Shown one piece after another: positions 43,129-51,389 of a stretch of DNA of 64,000 nucleotides. Within the stretch, counting starts at the first letter, position 1. Each line of letters begins with the position of its first letter. The notes under the pieces were generated by a model that ran no database searches, was not told where the DNA came from, and saw nothing but the letters and a program-made list of their open reading frames with translations. Both the position numbers and the translations under genes were made by a program. The stretch lies in assembly GCF_010093045.1 (NCBI RefSeq), contig NZ_CP048115.1:1860001-1924000 (forward strand), in the 5' to 3' direction. The stretch comes from Mucilaginibacter sp. 14171R-50. GTDB taxonomy: Bacteria; Bacteroidota; Bacteroidia; Sphingobacteriales; Sphingobacteriaceae.

Positions 43129-44190
43129 TTGTTAATTGATACAAACCAACAGAGCGAAACAGTGGCTAAACGGATACGATATATTTTGATAATAGCGCTA
43201 ACCGTTATGGTATGCTGGGCCGCGTACGCCGCATTTTTTAATAGCCGTAATGTGCAGACCAAAGCATTAAGAGGTGTTAATACAGCGTCAGTAAAAGTGA
43301 GTGCGGTTGCCGGCACTGCACGGCGTACCATCCCTGCTGATGCCTGGAAAGCGCCCGCCGTAAACACTATTCCGCCTGGGAATGCCGGTGAAATGATCCG
43401 CTATGGCCGCGAACTATTAATGCATACTGCTAAATATTTTGGTCCGCGGGGAAGCATAGCCCGCATTTCGAACGGCATGAATTGCCAAAACTGCCACCTG
43501 GACGGCGGCAGCAGGCTTTTCGCCAATAATTACGCCAGCTTTATATCCAGCTATCCTAAAATAAGCCAGCGATCGGGCAAGAACCAGCCGCCAGCACAGC
43601 GCATTGTAGATTGTTTTGAGCGCAGCCTGGGTGGTACATCGCCAGATACCACCAAAAGAGAGGTGAAAGCTATGCTGGCGTATTTGAAGTGGATAGGGCA
43701 GGGGGTAAAAAAAGATCAAAAGTTATTTGGCAGCGCTACCGAAAGGCTTGCCTTTATGGACGATGCAGCCGATTCGCTTAAGGGCCGGCAGGTATTTGTA
43801 GCTAAATGCCAGAAATGCCATGGCAAAAACGGCCAGGGCACCCTGACACCCGACAAAATATCGTACACCTATCCGCCGTTATGGGGAAATCACAGCTATA
43901 ATGATGGCGCCGGAATGTACCGCATCAGCAACCTGGCGGGTTTTGTTAAAAACAATATGCCATTTGGCGCAACTTACAAAAGTCCCCGGCTTACCGATGA
44001 AGAAGCCTGGAACGTAGCAGCTTTTATAAACTCGCAGCCGCGCCCGCATAGAGACCAGCACCAGGATTGGCAAAATCTGGATACCAAACCCATTGACTTT
44101 CCGTTTGGCCCTTACGCGGATAATTTTAGCGAAAAACAACATAAATACGGCCCCTTTAAACCTATAAAGGCAGCCCATAAGCACAAATGA
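43129..44190 (+). CDS. Di-heme c-type cytochrome
   Basis: A 353-residue periplasmic, membrane-tethered electron carrier. An N-terminal helix (about residues 17-40) anchors it. Two heme-binding motifs follow: CQNCH at Cys119-Cys122-His123 (MNCQNCHLDGG) and CQKCH at Cys227-Cys230-His231 (AKCQKCHGKNGQG). The two halves resemble SoxA/thiosulfate dehydrogenase (TsdA-like) cytochromes. The start is uncertain: TTG at 43129 or GTG at 43162 (MAKRIRYILI). Its last 4 bp overlap the DsrE-like gene (ATGA), so they form an operon, likely in sulphur metabolism (inference). Confidence 0.85.
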   Translation: MLIDTNQQSETVAKRIRYILIIALTVMVCWAAYAAFFNSRNVQTKALRGVNTASVKVSAVAGTARRTIPADAWKAPAVNTIPPGNAGEMIRYGRELLMHTAKYFGPRGSIARISNGMNCQNCHLDGGSRLFANNYASFISSYPKISQRSGKNQPPAQRIVDCFERSLGGTSPDTTKREVKAMLAYLKWIGQGVKKDQKLFGSATERLAFMDDAADSLKGRQVFVAKCQKCHGKNGQGTLTPDKISYTYPPLWGNHSYNDGAGMYRISNLAGFVKNNMPFGATYKSPRLTDEEAWNVAAFINSQPRPHRDQHQDWQNLDTKPIDFPFGPYADNFSEKQHKYGPFKPIKAAHKHK

Positions 44191-44648
44191 ATATGAAACA
44201 ACACAGTTTAATTTTAGCGATAGTAGTCGTTCTTAGCTTTGCACGATCAGCGGTATTCGCGCAAACGGATACAACATTTACGGGCGCTAAGGCTACCTTA
44301 AAAAGCTATAACGCGCTGTATATCATTAACTCAAACGATGATAAACGGATAAGGGGCACCCTGCGCAATATGGCCAACGCCCTGCAAGACCCCCGTCTTG
44401 CCGGCAAACTGCACCTTGAACTGATAGCCTTTGGCGACGGGGTAGCTGTTTATATGAAAAACAACGCCTACGAACCCCTGCTGCTGGCGCTTAAAGCTAA
44501 GGGCGTAATACTGGCACAATGCAACAATACCTTAAAGGAACGCAAGATAGATAAGGCCGAGCTCTTCCCTTTTATCTCGTTTGTGCCGAGCGGTAATGGC
44601 GAGATCATCCTGAGGCAATACGAGGGGTGGGCGGTGGTGCATCCTTAA
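44187..44648 (+). CDS. Secreted DsrE-like sulphur relay protein
   Basis: A 153-residue protein with a Sec signal (residues 1-25, ending SAVFAQ; an alternative ATG lies two codons in). The DsrE-like fold is seen in YNALYIINSND, ALQDPRLAGKLHLELIAFGDGVAVYM and LKAKGVILAQCNNTL, with a single Cys in the AQCNNTL loop, the place of the sulphur-accepting cysteine in DsrE/TusD proteins. It is translationally coupled to the cytochrome gene. The pair suggests periplasmic thiosulfate or sulphide handling; this is inferred. Confidence 0.8.
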   Translation: MNMKQHSLILAIVVVLSFARSAVFAQTDTTFTGAKATLKSYNALYIINSNDDKRIRGTLRNMANALQDPRLAGKLHLELIAFGDGVAVYMKNNAYEPLLLALKAKGVILAQCNNTLKERKIDKAELFPFISFVPSGNGEIILRQYEGWAVVHP

Positions 44649-44706
44649 AAATCCCTGACTTTTTTCCGGGTTTTTCTGACCCATTTACGCGTAATTTTTA
44701 AAAATA

Positions 44707-44755
44707 TTTGCGTAACTCAGAAGTTACACATACATTTGGGTAACTTCTGAGTTAC
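44707..44755 (+). promoter_or_regulatory. Promoter flanked by paired palindromic operators of ArsR module 2
   Basis: -33 TTTG at 44707-44710, a 20-bp spacer and -7 TACATTTG at 44731-44738. The palindromes are GTAACT-CAGA-AGTTAC (44712-44727) and GTAACT-TCTG-AGTTAC (44740-44755). The two are mutual inverted repeats. They differ from the module-1 sites by T in place of C at position 2 of each half. Confidence 0.72.
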
Positions 44756-44760
44756 CTATT

Positions 44761-45207
44761 ATGGAAAAAGAGATAATTCATGAATTTTTTTTCGCCCACG
44801 CGCCGGCAGATGTTTGGCTTTACCTAACCGACGCGGACTTGTTGGCTCAATGGCTTATGCCAAATGATTTTAAACCTGAATTGAATCGTAAGTTTCAATT
44901 TAAAACAAAACCGCGAATCCCAATCGGTTTTGATGGCATCGTTTATTGTCAGGTGCTGGAAATTATCCCCGGCAAAAAACTGGTGTACTCCTGGCAGGGC
45001 GGCATGTCGAAGGAAAATCCATCCCTCGATTCGATAGTAACATGGACGCTTACACCGAAGGCTAATGGCACCATATTGCGCCTGGAACATACTGGTTTCA
45101 GGGGGGTGAAAAACTATTTCTCATACCTGATCATGAACAAGGGCTGGCTGAAAATTGGCAGGCGGCTAATAAGCAGGCTGGATACCGCGGCGGTAACGAA
45201 CAACTAA
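44761..45207 (+). CDS. SRPBCC (AHSA1-like) domain protein, module 2a
   Basis: A 148-residue START-fold protein: IIHEFFFAHAPADVWLYLTD, LLAQWLMPNDF, YCQVLEIIPGKKLVYSWQG and DSIVTWTLTPKANGTILRLEH. It is closely paralogous to the next gene, which follows 25 bp downstream. It is the first gene after a promoter with paired operators. The ligand is unknown. Confidence 0.85.
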   Translation: MEKEIIHEFFFAHAPADVWLYLTDADLLAQWLMPNDFKPELNRKFQFKTKPRIPIGFDGIVYCQVLEIIPGKKLVYSWQGGMSKENPSLDSIVTWTLTPKANGTILRLEHTGFRGVKNYFSYLIMNKGWLKIGRRLISRLDTAAVTNN

Positions 45208-45232
45208 ACATAACACCAAAAAACTAAACATT

Positions 45233-45685
45233 ATGGAACAGATCATTCAACATCAATTTTTTTATGCCCACCCGGCGGCAATCGTCTGGGATTATTTGAC
45301 CAAGCCCGACCTTATGGCGCAATGGCTCATGAAGAACGACTTTGAGCCGCTGGTGGGCCGCAGTTTCCAGTTCAGGACCGGGCCTATCGCAAGCCTCGAC
45401 TTTGATGGCATTTTTCATTGCAGGGTATTAGAAGTAAAGCCGCAAAAAAAACTTAGCTACTCCTGGAGCAGCGGGCCGGGCAATGGTAAGATCACACTGG
45501 AATCGGTGGTTACCTGGCGACTGGAGCCCCGCGAAAACGGCACACAGGTTTTTCTGGACCATCGTGGCTTTGCTAAAAAAGAAAACCTTGACTTTTATAA
45601 CGGCCTGCTGCATGGCTGGGTGGAAAAACTGCAAAATATTGATAACCTTTTAACCCCAGTAGAACATGGCAGTACCGGCGCTTGA
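45233..45685 (+). CDS. SRPBCC (AHSA1-like) domain protein, module 2b
   Basis: A 150-residue START-fold paralogue of the previous protein (QHQFFYAHPAAIVWDYLTK, LMAQWLMKNDF, HCRVLEVKPQKKLSYSWSS, TWRLEPRENGTQVFLDH). The last 20 bp overlap the ArsR gene start, indicating translational coupling. A recent duplication of the SRPBCC gene within this module is likely (inference). Confidence 0.85.
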   Translation: MEQIIQHQFFYAHPAAIVWDYLTKPDLMAQWLMKNDFEPLVGRSFQFRTGPIASLDFDGIFHCRVLEVKPQKKLSYSWSSGPGNGKITLESVVTWRLEPRENGTQVFLDHRGFAKKENLDFYNGLLHGWVEKLQNIDNLLTPVEHGSTGA

Positions 45686-45989
45686 TGTATTCCAGGTGAT
45701 AGGCGACCCAAGCCGACGCAAAATGCTGATGTTGCTGTCGGAGGATAGCTTGTCTATTAACAGCCTGGCCGAGCATTTTGACATGAGCCGCCCCGCTGTT
45801 TCAAAACATGTGAAGATATTGCATAATTCGGGGTTTATATCGATGACAGATAGTGGCCGCGAGCGATATTGCACGCTCAAACAGGATGGCTTTAAGGAAC
45901 TGGAAAGCTGGTTGGCTTATTTCGATGAGTTCTGGAAATCTAAACTGAAGAACCTGGAGGTGCTGTTAAACAAAAGATCGCCTCACTAA
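45666..45989 (+). CDS. ArsR-family transcriptional repressor (module 2)
   Basis: A 107-residue winged-helix regulator: AVPALDVFQVIGDPSRRKML at the start and recognition helix MSRPAVSKHVKILHNS. No metal-binding cysteine motif. Here the regulator gene is last in the operon, opposite to module 1. It probably represses the promoter at 44707-44755 by binding the GTAAC palindromes. Recognition helix MSRPAVSKH differs from MTRQAVSKH of module 1, which fits the one-base operator difference (inference). Confidence 0.9.
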   Translation: MAVPALDVFQVIGDPSRRKMLMLLSEDSLSINSLAEHFDMSRPAVSKHVKILHNSGFISMTDSGRERYCTLKQDGFKELESWLAYFDEFWKSKLKNLEVLLNKRSPH

Positions 45990-46092
45990 ATCGGCGGCGC
46001 ACAATTATGCTGTTACCCGCCGATATTTTATATGAGGAACATGAGGGGCCGGGTCTTTTTGGGACTTTAATAATAATATATTTACAGGCAAC

Positions 46093-47292
46093 ATGAAAAT
46101 GAAACCTGCCGAGTTTATTACGTTATCCGCATGTACCATGATGCTGACAGCCTTGGGAATTGATATTATGCTGCCGGTGTTTGGCGAGCTGCGCAGGCAT
46201 TTTGGCTTGCCGCCGCAATCAACCGCAACGGCGCAGGTAATCTCGTTCTTTTTCATGGGGCAGGTGGCCCAAATTATTTTCGGGCCGCTTTCAGACCGTT
46301 TCGGGCGTTTGGCTATCCTTCGTATAGGCTTTCCGTTATATATCGTTAGCGGGATAGCCGCAGCCTTTGCACCAACATTACCGCTCATGTGCGCTGCACG
46401 CTTTGTAGCAGGTATAGGTGCTTCAGCGGTTTTCATGACGACCATCGCGGGCGTGCGCGACCGGTTCGTTGGCGACCAGATGGCGCGCACCATGTCACTT
46501 ATTTTTACCATCTTTTTGTGCACGCCGGTGTTTGCGCCCTTTTTGGGTATCGCTATTATGTCTGTAGCATCCTGGCAAATGGTAATGCTAACGCCGCCAT
46601 TATTTGCAGTTATTGTGTTTTTATGGTCGTTAAAACTGGAGGAGTCGCTGCCACACGACAGGCGCAGCTCGCTTCGGTGGGCAAGCCTTGTTCAATCCAT
46701 TAGTAGAGTTTTAAGTAACCGCGCTTTTTTAAGGTACACCGCCATTACCACCGCGCTATTTACGGCTTTAAGTTCGTATGTGGCAAGTTCAGAGCATATT
46801 GTAGGCGAGATTTATGGCAAACCAAAAGCTTTTGCTGCAATATTTGCCAGTATGGGCTTCCTCATGTCGTGCTGCACCTTCCTCAACTCCTATTTGTCGT
46901 CCAGGTTTGGAGCCAGGCGAACCATTAGGGCACTTCTGTTCATTTATCTGCTGGTGGCCACCGTGTTAATGATCATCACGGTGGTGGCTAAAAGCCGGCC
47001 GGATATGTTGGTATTCTTTATTGCGATAGCGCTGTTAATGTCGCTTAACCTGGCTATTGAGCCTAATAGCAGCGCCCTGGCTATGGAGCCAATGGGCCAA
47101 ACGGCGGGGATGGCCTCTGCAGTTTATGGCACCATTTTCTTCTTTATCGGGTCGGCCTTAGGCTCGGTCATCAGCCACCTGCTGGTGAAAAGTGTGTTCC
47201 CCCTTGTAATCAGCTATTTTGTGATAGGCGTCATAGCCGTGCTCTTGGTTTTTGGCGACCGGCACTCACAAGGCAGCAGTTCAGTTTCGTAA
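46093..47292 (+). CDS. MFS multidrug exporter, Bcr/CflA type
   Basis: A 399-residue, 12-helix transporter of the DHA1 drug:proton antiporter group. The N-terminal motif is DIMLPVFGELRRHF, and motif A is GPLSDRFGRLAILR after helix 2. The motif-C-like segment lies in TPVFAPFLGIAI. Helices in the second half include FASMGFLMSCCTFL and SAVYGTIFFFIGSALGS. Bcr/CflA members export bicyclomycin, chloramphenicol or sulphonamide-type compounds; this one's substrate is not known. It is a single gene. Confidence 0.88.
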   Translation: MKMKPAEFITLSACTMMLTALGIDIMLPVFGELRRHFGLPPQSTATAQVISFFFMGQVAQIIFGPLSDRFGRLAILRIGFPLYIVSGIAAAFAPTLPLMCAARFVAGIGASAVFMTTIAGVRDRFVGDQMARTMSLIFTIFLCTPVFAPFLGIAIMSVASWQMVMLTPPLFAVIVFLWSLKLEESLPHDRRSSLRWASLVQSISRVLSNRAFLRYTAITTALFTALSSYVASSEHIVGEIYGKPKAFAAIFASMGFLMSCCTFLNSYLSSRFGARRTIRALLFIYLLVATVLMIITVVAKSRPDMLVFFIAIALLMSLNLAIEPNSSALAMEPMGQTAGMASAVYGTIFFFIGSALGSVISHLLVKSVFPLVISYFVIGVIAVLLVFGDRHSQGSSSVS

Positions 47293-47437
47293 GGTATTTA
47301 TTAATCTTGTCCATCAGTTTATAGTACTGTTCCCGTTTAGCACTAACGGAGTATCCAGCACATATTTTGCATACTTCGTCACATTTATTTTATGGATACA
47401 AGGCGGCTAACTAACCTTGTATCAAATAAACGCGACG

Positions 47438-48922
47438 ATGAAATACAATAAAATAGAATTCTGGATAGCTACTGCCTGTTTTGCCATCATCTTTTTTAGC
47501 AGGCTTTACCAGGGCCTTACCCAATACAATGCTGCTGATGATGGCGTACATACCGGCACCCAAATGCTCTTTTATACTTTGCTGCCTGCCCTGGCAGTTA
47601 TAGCTGTTTTATATGGCGCTTTTTTAGCTGTTCATTTTTATGTTATGCCGCGGTTTTGGCGCGCAAAGCGTTACTTGATCGCCGGTGGCATTATCCTTGC
47701 GATTTTTATTGTTACCGGGGCCATTCTTTCGGCTCAAAGCTATTTTGGTAGCTGGATATACCGCAAGTATTGTAATGCAGACTTACCCGCTACCCGGTTT
47801 ATAAGCAGGGGATTTGACATAGCCGCCATCGCCTTTTTTATTTACGGTATTTATTTACTGCTGCGCTGTGCGGTTGTATATCAATACCGGCTTCATAGCC
47901 GCAGGCCAACCATTGTATCGCAAATAATCCACGAGGCAATTATGCTTGTTGGTACCTGGCTGCTTATTTTAATGCTGCTGATAGCAACTAACGTTACCGG
48001 CTTTTTTTATACGGCCGGCTCGTTTTACCTGTTTGCATTGCCGTTTTGTTTCTGCATTTATTTTTTAAACCTGTATCTGATGATACCGCGCTACCGTAGT
48101 GGCGGGCGGCACGCCGGGGTGGTTTACGCGATACAACTGCTGGGCATTGCAGCCTTCCTCGGCTTTATCGAAAACGCCTTCCTGCTGCAATCAGTACCAT
48201 CTTTCTCGGTAGATGTATATGTACTGTTCTATTGGTTTATCCCATTGGTGATTACGGTTATCGTGTCGTGGCGGGTTTATATTGTAAACCAGGAAAAATA
48301 TTTAGAGTTGTCCGCCCTGAAAACAGCCCTGGGCACTTCAGATGCCACGCTGCAGCTACTGCGGTCGCAGATCAATCCGCATTTCCTGTTCAATGCACTT
48401 AACGCCCTGTATGGCACCGCGCTGGTAGAGGGCGCTGCCCGCACCGGCGAAGGCATCCAAAAGTTGGGCGATATGATGCGCTTTATGCTGCACGAAAACA
48501 TGAGGGAAACTATCCCGCTAAGCAGGGATATCGAATACCTGCGCAATTATATCGATCTGCAAAACCTCCGCGTCGCATCGTCAGAGGGTGTTACTATAAA
48601 AACAGAGATCTCGGATAGCGACAGCCAACTCCAAATTGTGCCGATGCTGCTGATCCCTTTTATCGAGAACGCGTATAAGCATGGTATCAGCTTTGAAAAT
48701 CCGTCGTTTATCACCATCAACCTGCAAATTGACCACAACCGGCTCACACTTAACGTGCATAACAGCAGGTATGCAGAAAGCAACCCGGAGAAAGACCAAC
48801 CGGGTATTGGGCTCGATAATGTAAAGCAGCGTTTAAAGTTGCTTTATCCCCAAAAACATGTGCTGCAAATACGCGAAACCAAAGAGGATTTTTTTATTCA
48901 TTTAACCCTTCACCTGTCATGA
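47438..48922 (+). CDS. LytS-type sensor histidine kinase
   Basis: A 494-residue kinase with about eight hydrophobic segments over residues 1-275. The His_kinase domain has phospho-accepting His315 in QINPHFLFNALNALYG, and the ATPase part has GIGLDNVKQRLKLLYP. I start at ATG 47438 (MKYNKIEFW); a TTG seven codons upstream is less likely. The stop overlaps the TlpA-like gene by 4 bp. The partner regulator is at 50399. Confidence 0.9.
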   Translation: MKYNKIEFWIATACFAIIFFSRLYQGLTQYNAADDGVHTGTQMLFYTLLPALAVIAVLYGAFLAVHFYVMPRFWRAKRYLIAGGIILAIFIVTGAILSAQSYFGSWIYRKYCNADLPATRFISRGFDIAAIAFFIYGIYLLLRCAVVYQYRLHSRRPTIVSQIIHEAIMLVGTWLLILMLLIATNVTGFFYTAGSFYLFALPFCFCIYFLNLYLMIPRYRSGGRHAGVVYAIQLLGIAAFLGFIENAFLLQSVPSFSVDVYVLFYWFIPLVITVIVSWRVYIVNQEKYLELSALKTALGTSDATLQLLRSQINPHFLFNALNALYGTALVEGAARTGEGIQKLGDMMRFMLHENMRETIPLSRDIEYLRNYIDLQNLRVASSEGVTIKTEISDSDSQLQIVPMLLIPFIENAYKHGISFENPSFITINLQIDHNRLTLNVHNSRYAESNPEKDQPGIGLDNVKQRLKLLYPQKHVLQIRETKEDFFIHLTLHLS

Positions 48923-50424
48923 GATCGTTATTAACCGGGCTGCTGCTTTTGCTCAGCAGCCATACCTTCGCGCAGTTCAAACTAACCGGTAAGGTCATTG
49001 GCACGCCGCCCGATTCGGTGCACCTTAATATGCCGTTTGTGTATGGCTACTATACCGAAAATACTATCCCGGCAGGCGTAAACGCTAATGGTTATTTCAA
49101 TAAAACGTTAAACATCAGCGGGCAGCGGTTTGCAACCATTAATATTAATGGCAAAGAGCATACCTTGCTGCTTACGCCAGGTAAATCACTCGATGTAACC
49201 ATTAATATGGCCGATACTACCATAACCGGGTTTAAAGGCGTTGCTGCAAAAGAAAACAAGCTGCTTTACAGCCTGGGGCTCGAGAAGATGCCCTTCTTTT
49301 TTAAAGATACACTTTACGCAAGGCTTAGCCTGCCCGAACTAAAGCAGCAGGTATTGCAAAAATGGTTTGCTATCCGCGATGAAAAGCTGAACCGCATTGA
49401 ACAAAGTGATCTGCCCGCGGCGGATAAAAAACTGATAATCCAGGAAGTGAGGAGCGGCGCGATAGTAGCGCTAAACGATTTTGCAAGAGGAGTATTAAAG
49501 GCCGGGCGCAAACAGGTGTTTGACCTGGTGCTTGAAATTTACAAAGACTCGCCTTTAGCGCCGGAGGTGCTGCCTGCCGGGCCAAAATATTATGCGTTTG
49601 CAAACAGTTACATCAGTTACCTGGAAACACTTGCCTTTAAGGGCCTGCCGGATGATGCCGCTAAAAACCCTCAAACCTTTGTAAAATACTATAATGTAAC
49701 TATAGATAGCGGCACCCGCATTGCCAAACAAAAAGGGAAATCGTTTTTACAATGGATGCTGGTTAGGAACGAGTTTGATAAAACCGTTGCCGAGCATTGG
49801 CTGGCGCAGGCTATAGAAACAAAACTTTTAAACAAAGACCTGCCGCAGACCCGGCCGCTGCTTGCCGAGCTTCAGCAATATTATCCGCGCAGCAGTTACC
49901 TGCCCGCTTTTAAACTTAAAGCAGATAAGCTGGAAAAGATATTGGCAGCAAACGCAGCAAATAAGGAGATTGTGATAGCGGATGGATTTGAAAAAATGAC
50001 CTCTGTTTATGAGGCGATCAAAAACCTGAAAGGTAAAATAGTTTACCTGGATATATGGGGAACCTGGTGCGGCCCCTGCAAAGAGGAATTAAAGTATAAT
50101 GCGGCATTAAAAAGCCACTTTAAAGGCAAAGATGTAGCTTTTGTGTACCTTGATATGGATGACGACGCTAAAGATGCCCAATGGCGCGAATTTATAAAGG
50201 TAAACGGGTTAACCGGCCTGCACCTGCGCAAAAGCAATAAGGATATCCAGTCGTTCTGGAATGAATTAAAACCCGGCCAAAAAACACAATATTACCCCAC
50301 TTACTTTATTTTTGACAAAAACGGCGCCCTGGTGAAAACAGATGCCAAACGGCCAAGCGACCTGGACGAACTATACAAACAAATAGAAGGATTTTTAAAT
50401 GACGATAAAGGCGGTAGCAATTGA
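48919..50424 (+). CDS. TlpA-family thiol-disulfide oxidoreductase
   Basis: A 501-residue exported protein. A Sec signal covers residues 1-18 (ending HTFAQ). An N-terminal beta-rich DUF4369-like domain, a helical middle part and a C-terminal thioredoxin fold follow, with WGTWCGPCKEEL (Cys384 and Cys387). It likely reduces or isomerises disulphides outside the cytosol. It is encoded between a LytS kinase and a LytTR regulator (overlaps of 4 and 26 bp), so it is made with the signalling pair and may sense or change the redox state read by the kinase (inference). Confidence 0.88.
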   Translation: MRSLLTGLLLLLSSHTFAQFKLTGKVIGTPPDSVHLNMPFVYGYYTENTIPAGVNANGYFNKTLNISGQRFATININGKEHTLLLTPGKSLDVTINMADTTITGFKGVAAKENKLLYSLGLEKMPFFFKDTLYARLSLPELKQQVLQKWFAIRDEKLNRIEQSDLPAADKKLIIQEVRSGAIVALNDFARGVLKAGRKQVFDLVLEIYKDSPLAPEVLPAGPKYYAFANSYISYLETLAFKGLPDDAAKNPQTFVKYYNVTIDSGTRIAKQKGKSFLQWMLVRNEFDKTVAEHWLAQAIETKLLNKDLPQTRPLLAELQQYYPRSSYLPAFKLKADKLEKILAANAANKEIVIADGFEKMTSVYEAIKNLKGKIVYLDIWGTWCGPCKEELKYNAALKSHFKGKDVAFVYLDMDDDAKDAQWREFIKVNGLTGLHLRKSNKDIQSFWNELKPGQKTQYYPTYFIFDKNGALVKTDAKRPSDLDELYKQIEGFLNDDKGGSN

Positions 50425-51094
50425 CGATGAACCATTGGCGCTCGAGGTGATCCGCTCCCTTGCGGAAAAGGTGCCTTTTATTGATCTGCAGGAAAGTTTT
50501 ACCAACGCCTTTAAAGCGATCGACCATTTGGCCGGGCACCCGGTAGACCTTTTATTTTTGGACATAAAAATGCCCGATATTAACGGCATGGAGCTCTTAG
50601 CAAGCCTGAGGCAAAAGCCCCTGGTTGTGTTTACAACCGCCTATGCCGAACATGCTGTGCTTAGCTATGAGCTCGACGCGGTAGATTACCTGCTTAAACC
50701 GTTCTCTTTCGCGCGGTTTTTAAAGGCATGCAACAAAGCACGCGAAGTGTTGAATGCTGATCGTGAATCAAAAAATGACAATCCTCCTGCCAGTATTTTT
50801 ATCAAATCGGGTTACGAGCAGCTGAGGGTAAGTTTTGACGAACTGCTTTACCTGGAAAGCGGCGGAAATTATGTGACGCTAAAGCTCACCGGCGACAGGC
50901 AGGTGCTTTCGCGCCTTACCATGGCCGAGGTACAGCAACTTTTACCCGCAGATAAATTCGTGCGTATACACCGGTCGTACATCGTCAATAAAGAAAAAGT
51001 TAGCAAGGCCGAACGGCACCGGGTACACATTGACGGCCGGGCGCTGCCTGTAAGTGCGGGCTTTAAGTTTTCGTTGACCGCAAGCCCAAAATAG
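50399..51094 (+). CDS. LytTR-family response regulator
   Basis: A 231-residue regulator. Receiver: VAIDDEPLALEVI, phospho-acceptor Asp55 in LLFLDIKMPD, TTAYAEHAV and YLLKPFSF. LytTR DNA-binding domain from about residue 130: IKSGYEQLRVSFDELLYLES and FVRIHRSYIVN. It overlaps the TlpA-like gene by 26 bp and is the partner of the LytS kinase at 47438. Its target could include the strongly spaced gene at 51390, but I see no site pair. Confidence 0.92.
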   Translation: MTIKAVAIDDEPLALEVIRSLAEKVPFIDLQESFTNAFKAIDHLAGHPVDLLFLDIKMPDINGMELLASLRQKPLVVFTTAYAEHAVLSYELDAVDYLLKPFSFARFLKACNKAREVLNADRESKNDNPPASIFIKSGYEQLRVSFDELLYLESGGNYVTLKLTGDRQVLSRLTMAEVQQLLPADKFVRIHRSYIVNKEKVSKAERHRVHIDGRALPVSAGFKFSLTASPK

Positions 51095-51389
51095 CATTAC
51101 CTGTCATTACGTCTGAACACATATTCACCTCGATCTCCTGCGTTCCTGCTTTTAAAATTACTTTTACCGTTTCATAAACAGTTATTTTACAGTTAATTAC
51201 GAAAACGTTTTAGTAAATAAATCCTCGTAAATCTGGTGGTTTTATCTTTTAGTTAAATAGTTTTGGTCTGACAGTGCCGGCCGACATGTGCTGATAATCA
51301 ATTTTTTCCGGACGCCGCATACCGCCTTGTCCGGGAGAGAACAACCAATTGTAATTAACTACATCTATAACCAATTATTAAATTTTATT

